DNA of 64,000 nt from Polynucleobacter sp. AP-Latsch-80-C2. GTDB lineage: Bacteria > Pseudomonadota > Gammaproteobacteria > Burkholderiales > Burkholderiaceae. The notes under the pieces were generated by a model. It saw only the letters and a list, made by a program, of their open reading frames with translations, ran no database searches and was not told the origin of the DNA. Location: contig NZ_JACVOY010000003.1 of NCBI RefSeq assembly GCF_018882185.1, positions 166,641 to 230,640 on the forward strand. Direction: 5' to 3'. Made by a program: the position numbers and the translations under genes. Below are positions 21,197 to 28,683 of this stretch, one piece after another (within the stretch, counting starts at the first letter, position 1; each line of letters begins with the position of its first letter).

Positions 21197-21237
21197 ATTC
21201 TTTATCTCAAAGAAAACAATTCTGAATTATTCTTTAT
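21197..21237 (+). promoter_or_regulatory. Candidate LysR binding region between lysR and sorA
   Basis: TTCTTTATCTCAAAGAA is a dyad (TTCTTT/AAAGAA) starting at 21198. Its left part ATTCTTTAT recurs exactly 32 bp on, at 21229-21237, i.e. about three helical turns away. This arrangement fits a recognition site plus an activation site of a LysR-type regulator. The core CTTTATCTCAAAG also occurs at 23160-23172. Confidence 0.5.
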
Positions 21238-21323
21238 TCCGCATTCCCCATTTTTTATTTCGATGTTATGGTGTAAAAAAGAACTTGCATAATTAAGATG
21301 TAGACTACGGAGGCAATGTAAAA

Positions 21324-22583
21324 ATGTCGGATATCAAGAGTAAGTCACAGCGGCGCACATTTTTGAAAAAATCATTGACGGTCGGATCCAGTATTGGTGG
21401 ATTGATTGCTTCCAAAAGTGTTGCTGCCCAATCAAATAGTTCAACCTTTTTAGCAATCGACCCATGGACAAAGGTTCAAGGTTCTACCTTTATTAATCCT
21501 CCATATGGATTGCCCTCAAAGTACGAAAAAAATGTAGTTAGGGTTCTTCCATTGCCGCCACCAACTTTTTTGACTGGCTCAAGAACACCCCTGCAAAATT
21601 TGCATGGAATTATTACTCCAAATGGCTTGGTATTTGAGCGGCATCATGCCGGCATTCCTGATATTAATCCTGACCAGCATCGCTTAGTAATTCATGGTCT
21701 TGTTGATAGGCCTATGATATTCACGATGGAAGATATAGTTCGCTTCCCATCAGAGTCGCGAGTATATTTTTTAGAGTGCTCTGGTAATAGTGCTGCTGAA
21801 TTAAAGAAGGCAAGTGGGAAAACCGCACAGGAAATCCATGGACTGCTTTCTTGCTGCGAATGGACAGGTGTTCGCCTGTCAACAATTTTGCAAGAGTGTG
21901 GCGTTCAGCCAACTGCAAAATGGGCGCTAGCAGAAGGGGCTGATGGTGCTGCTATGACCCGTAGCATCCCAATGAGCAAGATGATGGATGATGCGCTATT
22001 GGTATACGCACAAAACGGTGAAATGTTGCGAGCCGAACAGGGATACCCGTTGCGCCTCTTTTTGCCTGGATACGAGGGTAATATGAGTATTAAGTGGTTA
22101 CGGCGAATTAAGTTAGGTACTGAGCCTTGGCAAACGCGCGAAGAAACGTCTGCATATACTGATTTACTTCCTAATGGTAAGGCTGAGCAATTTACCTTTG
22201 CCATGGATGTTAAGTCGGTGATCACCCAGCCCTCGGGAATGATGAGATTGAAGTCAAAGGGCTTTTATGAAATCTCTGGGTTTGCTTGGTCTGGAAATGG
22301 CGGAATAAAGCGTGTTGAAGTGTCTCTGAATGGCGGGGCATCTTGGGCGCAGGCGGTTTTACAAGAACCTGTGATGGATAAGTCCTTGGTTCGCTTCCGT
22401 TTTCCATGGATGTGGGATGGGACTCCAGCCATGCTGATGAGCAGGGCAATCGATTCTAGCGGGGATATACAACCTACGATGGAGGCTTTGCTTAAAGCCA
22501 AGGGCCCCAACATTTTTTATCACAATAACGCTATTCAACCATGGCGTGTGGCAGCGAATGGGGAGATTACCAATGGTCGCTAG
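21324..22583 (+). CDS. sorA: Sulfite dehydrogenase, molybdenum subunit (SorA/SoxC type)
   Basis: Periplasmic sulfite:cytochrome c oxidoreductase subunit of the sulfite-oxidase fold, 419 residues. A Tat signal is seen in SQRRTFLKKSLTVG. The Mo-binding cysteine is at 152 (FLECSGNS), followed by GLLSCCEWTGV and later the dimerisation domain (GFYEISGFAWSGNGGIKRVEVS). The local sequence is nearer SoxC than the Starkeya SorA type, but no soxXYZAB is present, so oxidation of free sulfite from sulfonates is the likely job. GGAGG precedes the ATG. It overlaps the cytochrome gene by 11 bp. Confidence 0.82.
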   Translation: MSDIKSKSQRRTFLKKSLTVGSSIGGLIASKSVAAQSNSSTFLAIDPWTKVQGSTFINPPYGLPSKYEKNVVRVLPLPPPTFLTGSRTPLQNLHGIITPNGLVFERHHAGIPDINPDQHRLVIHGLVDRPMIFTMEDIVRFPSESRVYFLECSGNSAAELKKASGKTAQEIHGLLSCCEWTGVRLSTILQECGVQPTAKWALAEGADGAAMTRSIPMSKMMDDALLVYAQNGEMLRAEQGYPLRLFLPGYEGNMSIKWLRRIKLGTEPWQTREETSAYTDLLPNGKAEQFTFAMDVKSVITQPSGMMRLKSKGFYEISGFAWSGNGGIKRVEVSLNGGASWAQAVLQEPVMDKSLVRFRFPWMWDGTPAMLMSRAIDSSGDIQPTMEALLKAKGPNIFYHNNAIQPWRVAANGEITNGR

Positions 22584-23112
22584 TCGAAGCATAGTCAGGG
22601 TCCTAATTGGTGGAGTTGTGCTTGGAATGATTGCTGCTTGTGCTAGTAGCTATCAATCTTCCGGGCCCATTGGTCTTGGCAAGCCTATTACTGAAAATCA
22701 AATACGACTATGGAATATTGACATCAATCCAAAAGGGGATGGATTGCCTGAAGGTTCTGGTACTGCAGTTGTTGGGGAGACTCTCTATCAGCAGCAGTGC
22801 GCCTCCTGTCATGGTGATAAGGGTCAAGGAGGAATAGCCAATCGACTAGCTGGCGGAGGCGGGTTAAATACAAATACACCAGTCAAAACGGTTGGCAGTT
22901 TTTGGCCATACCCAACCACCATATTTGATTACACGAGAAGGGCAATGCCCCATAACGCACCTCAATCTTTAAGTAATGATCAGTTGTATGCGGCAACCGC
23001 CTATATTCTATTTTTAAATAAGATTATTGCTAAAGATACGGTTATGGATGCCAAGTCTTTACCCTTGGTGCAAATGCCCAATAGGGATGGATTTATCCCT
23101 ATCGAACGTTAA
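22573..23112 (+). CDS. sorB: Cytochrome c subunit of sulfite dehydrogenase (SorB/SoxD type)
   Basis: Accepts electrons from the molybdenum subunit and passes them to the respiratory chain. From the ATG at 22573 it has 179 residues. There is a hydrophobic N-terminus with a lipobox-like end (GMIAAC, Cys23), so it may be a membrane-anchored lipoprotein. Then comes one c-type heme site CASCHG (Cys76, Cys79, His80). RRAMPHNAPQSLSNDQLYA and later methionines offer the distal ligand. The longer reading from 22546 is less likely because it lies inside sorA and lacks the signal arrangement. Confidence 0.82.
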   Translation: MVASRSIVRVLIGGVVLGMIAACASSYQSSGPIGLGKPITENQIRLWNIDINPKGDGLPEGSGTAVVGETLYQQQCASCHGDKGQGGIANRLAGGGGLNTNTPVKTVGSFWPYPTTIFDYTRRAMPHNAPQSLSNDQLYAATAYILFLNKIIAKDTVMDAKSLPLVQMPNRDGFIPIER

Positions 23113-23140
23113 GCCCCATCTTCTTGTCACTTTAAATACC

Positions 23141-23173
23141 TCTTTGAGATAAATTAATACTTTATCTCAAAGA
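23141..23173 (+). promoter_or_regulatory. Candidate LysR operator before the frdB-like operon
   Basis: A perfect 13-bp inverted repeat (TCTTTGAGATAAA at 23141, complement at 23161-23173) has a 7-bp centre. The motif CTTTATCTCAAAG is thus present twice, head to head, and the right copy extends to 17 bases identical to 21200-21216. No T-run follows on either strand, so an operator fits better than a terminator. Confidence 0.55.
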
Positions 23174-23220
23174 AAAATATATTCGATTTATTTTTTACTA
23201 TCTATCGATATAATGAATCC

Positions 23221-23952
23221 ATGTCAAATATGGATCTCAAAGTAAAAGTCTGGCGCGGAGCTGAGCAGGGCGAGTTCGTCGAGTACTTGGTACCACGCAA
23301 CTCCAATCAAACGGTTCTGGATGTTGTGACCTACATCCAGCGAAAACTAGATCCTACGCTGAGTTACCGCTTTGCCTGTCGTGTGGGTATGTGTGGATCA
23401 TGCGCAATGACGGTGAATGGGGTAGCGCGTTGGACTTGTCGCACCCATGTGTCGCAGATCTTAGAGGGTGACTCTCTCGAGATAGCTCCATTAAATAATT
23501 TACCAGTCATTAAAGACCTTGCCACTGATATGCGTGAGTTTTTTAATAAATGGAAAGGCGCTGTTGGCTTCTTTAAGGGCAATCAAACCCGTCATAATGA
23601 TTTTGCCAAAGTAGAGCCGCAGTCTGAAGAGCGTCAATTGGCGAATGCAGGTATTGAATGTATTGGTTGTGGGGTTTGTTATGCGTCTTGTGAAGTGGTC
23701 GAAGCACGACCAAATTATCTTGGCCCCGCAGCGTTAAATCGGGCATGGACATTAACCAATGACATTAGAGATATTCAGCAACTCGATCGCCTTCATGCGG
23801 TAGCGGGTGATGCTGGATGTCATGCCTGCCATACGCAGGGGTCTTGTACGGAGCGCTGTCCCAAGGGGATTGAACCAACCGCAAGTATTGCTGGCCTAAA
23901 AAAATTAGTTGCTAGAGCTGCAGTAAAGGGCAGTAAGTGGGGCAAGCTATGA
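23221..23952 (+). CDS. Fumarate reductase/succinate dehydrogenase-like iron-sulfur subunit
   Basis: Electron-transfer subunit of 243 residues linking the flavoprotein to the membrane anchors. The N-terminal plant-type [2Fe-2S] site is CRVGMCGSCAMTVNG plus WTCRTHV. The C-terminal part has a [4Fe-4S] motif CIGCGVCYASC and a final cluster motif CHACHTQGSCTERCPKG. The last motif has the C-x5-C-x3-CP of a [3Fe-4S] site plus one extra cysteine three residues earlier, unlike canonical SdhB. First gene of a six-gene operon behind a candidate LysR operator. The separate housekeeping sdh is presumably elsewhere. Confidence 0.85.
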   Translation: MSNMDLKVKVWRGAEQGEFVEYLVPRNSNQTVLDVVTYIQRKLDPTLSYRFACRVGMCGSCAMTVNGVARWTCRTHVSQILEGDSLEIAPLNNLPVIKDLATDMREFFNKWKGAVGFFKGNQTRHNDFAKVEPQSEERQLANAGIECIGCGVCYASCEVVEARPNYLGPAALNRAWTLTNDIRDIQQLDRLHAVAGDAGCHACHTQGSCTERCPKGIEPTASIAGLKKLVARAAVKGSKWGKL

Positions 23953-24299
23953 GTGCAGCAGTAATGCAAGCAAAACTTTGGTATGCCCAAAGAATTAGTG
24001 CCATGATTCTCGGAATCTGTGTGGCTATTCATCTAGTCATTATTTTTTATGCCATCAGGGGTGGTTTAAGTGCCCAAGAAATACTGGGGCGCACTCAGGG
24101 TAATTTGGCTTTCGCGCTTTTTTATGAGATCTTTGTTTTAGCGTGTTTTGTGCACGCTCCAATTGGGGTGGCCAATATTCTGCAGGAGACTTTACCTAAA
24201 AGTGGAATTGCAAAACCTGCTTCTTGGTTGTTAGCTATATTAATTTTGACTCTAGGAACTACTGCTGTAATCGGCGTTTATAGCGGAGGTGCGCTTTGA
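23949..24299 (+). CDS. Membrane anchor subunit 1 (cytochrome b-like)
   Basis: Small integral membrane protein of 116 residues with three predicted segments (SAMILGICVAIHLVIIFYAI, ALFYEIFVLACFVHAPIGVA, ASWLLAILILTLGTTAVIGV). Histidines in CVAIHLV and CFVHAP are placed like heme b ligands of FrdC/SdhC anchors. Its ATG overlaps the stop of the iron-sulfur subunit (ATGA); a GTG 12 bases upstream is less likely. The next gene's TTG start overlaps its stop. Confidence 0.72.
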   Translation: MSAAVMQAKLWYAQRISAMILGICVAIHLVIIFYAIRGGLSAQEILGRTQGNLAFALFYEIFVLACFVHAPIGVANILQETLPKSGIAKPASWLLAILILTLGTTAVIGVYSGGAL

Positions 24300-24655
24300 G
24301 CTCAAGACCAAAGATGGATTACAGAGCAAAGAGTCACTTATCGTATTTTGCTTATGCCTGCCATCGTTTTTCTGGCTTGCTTTTAGCCTGCTTCCTACCT
24401 TTGCATTTCTTGATGCTCTCCCAGTCTTTGCGTGGTGCTGCTGGTTTTGAGTTAGCGCTTGGTTTAACAGATATATGGGTCTTCAAGTTTGGTGAGTGGA
24501 CATTGGTCATACTGCTGGCTATTCATTTAGCGGGGGGAGTGCGCCTACTCATGATCGAGTTTGGTCCTTGGCGCGGCTTACGTAAGGGCTGGATTCAGGC
24601 TTCTATTTTGTTTGCAATGATTTGCGGACTTTTATTTCTATATTTTGCTAATTAG
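24296..24655 (+). CDS. Membrane anchor subunit 2 (SdhC-like cytochrome b)
   Basis: Second anchor, 119 residues from the TTG that overlaps the previous stop. GGAGG at 24285-24289 sits six bases before it and supports that start over the ATG at 24314. The segment ACHRFSGLLLACFLPLHFLML resembles the HRxSG heme/quinone segment of SdhC, and LVILLAIHLAGGVRLLMIE carries another histidine. Together with subunit 1 it would pass electrons to or from quinone. Confidence 0.75.
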   Translation: MSSRPKMDYRAKSHLSYFAYACHRFSGLLLACFLPLHFLMLSQSLRGAAGFELALGLTDIWVFKFGEWTLVILLAIHLAGGVRLLMIEFGPWRGLRKGWIQASILFAMICGLLFLYFAN

Positions 24656-24666
24656 TTAGGTTACTT

Positions 24667-25542
24667 ATGCAGTTATCAATGAATTTGGTGGAAGAGGCTT
24701 GTAAAGAGCTTTATATTCGCGCCCTCAAGGTGCTGCCAGATGATATTAAGGCGGGAATTGATCGACTAGATCGCGCTGAGACTGATGGCCGTGCCCAGGT
24801 CGTTTTGAAAACCATGATTACTAATATTGCAGTAGCTGAGCGAGAAGATAACTTACTTTGCCAAGATACCGGTCTGCCCATTTATAACGTCAAGATTGGC
24901 AGTAATGTTCAATATGATGGCATGGCGTTAATGGCAGCTATTCGCAAGGGTTGTGAGCGCGCTACAAAAGAGTACCCCTTGAGATCATCCGTAGTACATC
25001 CCATTACCCGCAAAAATAATCACACTTCATGTGGCATTGATATGCCTGCAATCCATATCGATTTTTCTGATGCATCAGAAACGGTTGAGATTGAAATGGT
25101 TCCTAAGGGAAGTGGATCGGAAAACAATTCTTTTCTTAAAATGGCAATTCCAGCTGATGGGATTAATGGCGTTAAAGCATTTGTGATTGAGAGCGTTGTT
25201 TCTGCTGGAGGTAAAACCTGCCCTCCAACAATCGTAGGGGTTGGTGTGGGTGGAACATCTGATCAGTGTGTTGCGATGGCAAAGAGAGCAGCAGTTCGTC
25301 CTCTAGGAAGCTCCTGTTCAGATGAAGAGGGCGCAAAGCTTGAAAAGGAGTTGAGTAGCGCGGTAAATCAGCTTGGCATTGGGCCACAGGGTCTTGGTGG
25401 TGATGGCACCGCATTTGCTGTTCATGTTGAGCTTGCGCATACCCATATCACGCTAAATCCGGTTGCAGTCAATATGCAATGTCACTCTGCTCGGAGAGCG
25501 CGTGCAACCTTTACGCCTGCGGGCGTAAGTTACGGATTCTAA
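24667..25542 (+). CDS. Class I fumarase/tartrate-dehydratase-like hydratase, alpha subunit
   Basis: N-terminal half of a two-subunit [4Fe-4S] hydro-lyase, 291 residues. Conserved features are NLLCQDTGLPIYNV (cluster Cys near 65), PITRKNNHTSCGID, the substrate loop PKGSGSENNSFLKM and GKTCPPTIVGVGVGGTSDQC. The family adds water to fumarate, mesaconate or oxaloacetate enol forms (FumA/B, TtdAB). Sitting between the membrane anchors and the flavoprotein of a fumarate-reductase-like complex, it should act directly on the unsaturated dicarboxylate made or used by that complex. The substrate is unknown. Confidence 0.85.
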   Translation: MQLSMNLVEEACKELYIRALKVLPDDIKAGIDRLDRAETDGRAQVVLKTMITNIAVAEREDNLLCQDTGLPIYNVKIGSNVQYDGMALMAAIRKGCERATKEYPLRSSVVHPITRKNNHTSCGIDMPAIHIDFSDASETVEIEMVPKGSGSENNSFLKMAIPADGINGVKAFVIESVVSAGGKTCPPTIVGVGVGGTSDQCVAMAKRAAVRPLGSSCSDEEGAKLEKELSSAVNQLGIGPQGLGGDGTAFAVHVELAHTHITLNPVAVNMQCHSARRARATFTPAGVSYGF

Positions 25543-25552
25543 GGGGATATCG

Positions 25553-26164
25553 ATGGCGCACTATGTTCTCCAAACTCCAGTAAACGAAGATGATATTCGT
25601 AAGCTTCGTATTAATGACACTGTAACCTTGCAAAATACATTATTTGGTATTCGTGATGCCACGCAAATACATATCTTTGATCATGATCGTAAAACACGTT
25701 TTGATCTCAATGGTCATGCTGTAATTCACACTGCACCCAATGTGCGTAAGGTGCCAGTAAGTGATGAGTTCCCTGCTGGCTATCAAGCTATTTGCATTGG
25801 CACGACAACTTCCGATCGCATGGAGCGTTTCACCCGTCCTTTGATGACGCAAAAAGGTGTTCGCATGATTGTGGGTAAAGGTGGCATGCGAGAAGGTTCT
25901 GCGGAGGCCTTTAAAGAACTCGGCGGAGTTTATTTGGCCATTATTGGTGGTACTGCGGCTTTGGAGACCACTTGGATTGAGCAAATCGAAGATGTGGATA
26001 TGGACGATCTCAACCCAGAGTCGCTCTGGCGTTTCAAGATCAAAGATTTTGGCCCTCTCTTAGTGGCTATGGATAGTCATGGCGGCAGTATTTATCAAGA
26101 AGTGCGAGGCGATGTTGCGCGCAAGAAAGAGGCAGTATTAAAGAGTCTTGGAATTACATCATGA
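25553..26164 (+). CDS. Class I fumarase/tartrate-dehydratase-like hydratase, beta subunit
   Basis: C-terminal half of the hydro-lyase, 203 residues, corresponding to TtdB or the FumA C-terminal domain. Motifs are YVLQTPVNEDDIRKLRIND, APNVRKV, GTTTSDRM, MIVGKGGM and FGPLLVAMDSHGGSIY. It starts 10 bp after the alpha subunit. Its stop overlaps the flavoprotein ATG (ATGA), which argues for stoichiometric production with that enzyme. Confidence 0.85.
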   Translation: MAHYVLQTPVNEDDIRKLRINDTVTLQNTLFGIRDATQIHIFDHDRKTRFDLNGHAVIHTAPNVRKVPVSDEFPAGYQAICIGTTTSDRMERFTRPLMTQKGVRMIVGKGGMREGSAEAFKELGGVYLAIIGGTAALETTWIEQIEDVDMDDLNPESLWRFKIKDFGPLLVAMDSHGGSIYQEVRGDVARKKEAVLKSLGITS

Positions 26165-27882
26165 GCGCGATACCTACCATTGATACAGATATATTAATTC
26201 TGGGCTCTGGTGGTGCTGGCCTCTTTGCCGCATTGCATGCACACCAGGCAAATCCAAATTTACACATCACGATTGCTGTTAAAGGGTTATTGGGTAAATG
26301 TGGTTGTACACGGATGGTGCAGGGGGGTTACAACGTTGCTCTCGCGGAAGGCGACTCTGTTGAGCGCCATTTTATGGATACGATTGAAGGCGGTAAGTGG
26401 CTATCAGATCAAGATCTCGCATGGACGCTAGTCAGTAAAGCTGTAGAACGTATTCATGAACTCGAGAATGAACTCGGATGCTTTTTTGATCGCAACCCTG
26501 ATGGCACTGTTCATCAAAAAGCTTTTGCTGGGCAAACTTTTGACCGCACAGTTCACAAGGGTGACTTAACGGGAATTGAAATTATTAATCGCTTGGCAGA
26601 GCAGGTTTGGTCAAGAGGAATTCATCGCCTTGAAGAGCATCGCGCGATTGAGCTGATTCATAGCAAGGATGGAAAGTCTTTAGCGGGTGTCTTGATGCTT
26701 AATATGCAGACAGGACAATTTACATTGGTGCGTTCTAAGGCCGTTTTGTTAGCCACTGGCGGCGGGCCTACTATGTATAAGTACCATACGCCATCGGGTG
26801 ATAAGAGCTGCGATGGATTGGCGATGGCCTTACGTGCAGGTCTGACATTGCGTGATATGGAGATGGTGCAGTTTCATCCAACAGGCCTTTTAGCCGGACC
26901 AGGCACACGAATGACGGGAACAGTGCTAGAAGAAGGGCTCCGGGGCGCAGGCGGATACTTACTCAATCGTAATCATGAGCGCTTTATGGGTAATTATGAT
27001 CCCCGTAATGAGCGCGCTACTCGAGACATTGTCTCAAGATCGATTAATTCAGAGATTCGTGCAGGACGCGCTACGCCCAATGGCGGAGTCTACATTCAGA
27101 TGAGTCACCTTGGACCTGAGAATGTTCGTAAGCAATTTAAGGGCATGGTAGAGCGTTGCGCTGATAGCGGATTTGATTTGGCTGGCGACTTAGTTGAGGT
27201 GGTGCCAACGGCGCACTACATGATGGGGGGCCTTGTTTTTAAGAAAGATTGCAGCACTGATTTGCCTGGACTGTTTGCAGCCGGTGAAGATACTGGTGGC
27301 GTGCATGGCGCTAATCGCCTTGGTGGCAATGGGGTTGCAAATTCAACAGTATTTGGTGGTATCGCTGGTGAGGCAATGGCTGCTTGGGTGAGCGGGCAAT
27401 CCTTACGTGAGTGCAACATGGATGAAGTGTATGCCAGTATCAAAGCCCATGAAGAGCCACTGCAAAAACCTGCTGGGGATATTGAAGCGATACGCGATGC
27501 GCTTGCTGAGTGTATGTGGGATGACGTTGGTATTTCAAGGACAAAAGAGAGTTTGCTGCGTGCTCGTAATACCTTAGAGCAGTTAGGTGCTTCATTGGAG
27601 CAAATGGGTGTGGGCAATCTTCAACGTGAATATAGTGTCACATGGCAAGATTGGATGAATTTGCAAAACTTAATCTTGGTTAGCAAAGCCGTGACTGAAG
27701 CAGCGATTGCCCGCGAGAATTCAAGAGGAGCTCATTACCGTGATGATTTGCCCGAGCCAGGTTCTTTAGAGGGCTCGTATTTCACGGCAGTCAAAATGCT
27801 AAATCAAAACTTGCTGATAGAAAATAGACCGGTGAATTTCACTATGGTTAAGCCAGGCGAAACGATTCTGGTTGAGAGCTAA
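26161..27882 (+). CDS. FrdA/SdhA-like flavoprotein subunit lacking the FAD-linking histidine
   Basis: Flavin dehydrogenase/reductase of 573 residues. GSGGAGLFAALHA binds FAD. Active-site motifs of the succinate dehydrogenase family are conserved: QFHPTGLL, EEGLRGAGGYLLN, ATRDIVSRSI, HYMMGGL, HGANRLGGNGV. At the place where SdhA/FrdA carry His for covalent FAD (S-H-T before QGG) this protein has Cys49 (GKCGCTRMVQGG), so the flavin is probably not linked in the usual way. In FrdA, loss of that His abolishes succinate oxidation but not fumarate reduction. The true substrate may therefore be another C4 dicarboxylate. L-aspartate oxidase is unlikely given the Fe-S and anchor partners. Confidence 0.83.
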   Translation: MSAIPTIDTDILILGSGGAGLFAALHAHQANPNLHITIAVKGLLGKCGCTRMVQGGYNVALAEGDSVERHFMDTIEGGKWLSDQDLAWTLVSKAVERIHELENELGCFFDRNPDGTVHQKAFAGQTFDRTVHKGDLTGIEIINRLAEQVWSRGIHRLEEHRAIELIHSKDGKSLAGVLMLNMQTGQFTLVRSKAVLLATGGGPTMYKYHTPSGDKSCDGLAMALRAGLTLRDMEMVQFHPTGLLAGPGTRMTGTVLEEGLRGAGGYLLNRNHERFMGNYDPRNERATRDIVSRSINSEIRAGRATPNGGVYIQMSHLGPENVRKQFKGMVERCADSGFDLAGDLVEVVPTAHYMMGGLVFKKDCSTDLPGLFAAGEDTGGVHGANRLGGNGVANSTVFGGIAGEAMAAWVSGQSLRECNMDEVYASIKAHEEPLQKPAGDIEAIRDALAECMWDDVGISRTKESLLRARNTLEQLGASLEQMGVGNLQREYSVTWQDWMNLQNLILVSKAVTEAAIARENSRGAHYRDDLPEPGSLEGSYFTAVKMLNQNLLIENRPVNFTMVKPGETILVES

Positions 27883-27893
27883 TTATTTTTGAT

Positions 27894-28634
27894 TTGATTG
27901 AGCCATATCAATTTGGTTTGGCAACCCTGATTATCTTTGGCGCCTATTTTATTTTTGGCGTCTCTGGATTTGGCTCCTCGATTGTTGCTGTACCCCTTTT
28001 GGTGCAGATGTATCCCCTTAAAGCAGTGGTCCCCATGATGGTCATTATTGATATCTGTGCTTCGCTGTATCTAGGCAGAAAATCTTCTGCGGATGCAAAC
28101 TTCAAGGAGCTCAAGTGGCTATTTCCCTTTAGCTTGGTTGGGATGGTGCTGGGAATAGTCTTGTTAATTCAGGCGCCAAGCGAACCTTTATTATTGACTC
28201 TAGGCTGTTTTGCTGCGGCTAATGGAGTACGGGTCTTATGGCAAAGAAACAATGAAGCACCTGCGCCCATCAATAAATGGTGGGCTGCTCCCTTTGGATT
28301 TTTTGGGGGAACTTTTACGGCCTTGTTTGCTACGGGTGGCCCGATCTATGTTTCCTACTTGGGCCTAAGAATCAATGACCCAAAAGCATTGAGAGCCACA
28401 ATGGCCTTTGCTATTTTTATGCTGACCTTTTTACGCCTTAGTCTTATGTTAGTAACGGGATTAATTTTGAGCTGGCCTGTTATCGGGCTAGCTATTTGCC
28501 TAATGCCCGCAACCTTCCTTGGGATTTGGCTGGGAACACATGTCCATAGCAAACTCAGTAATGCAGCGATGCGGGTTGCCTATGGATCTATTTTGATTTT
28601 TTCAGGAACGATGTTATTGATTCGTCAGCTCTAA
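27894..28634 (+). CDS. TauE/SafE-family sulfite/anion exporter
   Basis: Membrane exporter of 246 residues with about eight hydrophobic segments. The repeat-like motifs GVSGFGSSIVAVPLLVQ and FGGTFTALFATGGPIYVSYL are family hallmarks. Members next to sulfonate genes (TauZ/CuyZ/SafE types) remove sulfite or sulfoacetate. A TTG start 11 bp after the flavoprotein stop is used because no ATG lies before the first membrane segment; no good Shine-Dalgarno is visible. It is last in the flavoprotein/hydratase operon and ends at a strong terminator. Confidence 0.8.
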   Translation: MIEPYQFGLATLIIFGAYFIFGVSGFGSSIVAVPLLVQMYPLKAVVPMMVIIDICASLYLGRKSSADANFKELKWLFPFSLVGMVLGIVLLIQAPSEPLLLTLGCFAAANGVRVLWQRNNEAPAPINKWWAAPFGFFGGTFTALFATGGPIYVSYLGLRINDPKALRATMAFAIFMLTFLRLSLMLVTGLILSWPVIGLAICLMPATFLGIWLGTHVHSKLSNAAMRVAYGSILIFSGTMLLIRQL

Positions 28635-28640
28635 AAAGAA

Positions 28641-28667
28641 AAAGGCGAAGAAAATATCTTCGCCTTT
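28641..28667. terminator. Bidirectional terminator between the TauE and Bug genes
   Basis: AAAGGCGAAGA and its perfect complement (28641-28651, 28657-28667) enclose a 5-base loop. The A-rich and T-rich outer ends serve the two convergent genes. Confidence 0.85.
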
Positions 28668-28683
28668 GTGGGGTAGCGGCATC

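Noticed and set aside
21324..23112. Part of a thiosulfate-oxidising Sox system (SoxCD)
   Set aside because: Both proteins resemble SoxC/SoxD, but no soxX, Y, Z, A or B is present. Sulfite dehydrogenase fits the sulfonate context better.
23141..23173. Rho-independent terminator after sorB
   Set aside because: The stem is perfect but no T-run follows on either strand, and the motif recurs in the lysR-sorA spacer; an operator is more likely.
26161..27882. L-aspartate oxidase (NadB)
   Set aside because: The missing flavin-linking His would fit NadB, but the operon supplies an Fe-S subunit and two membrane anchors, which NadB does not use.
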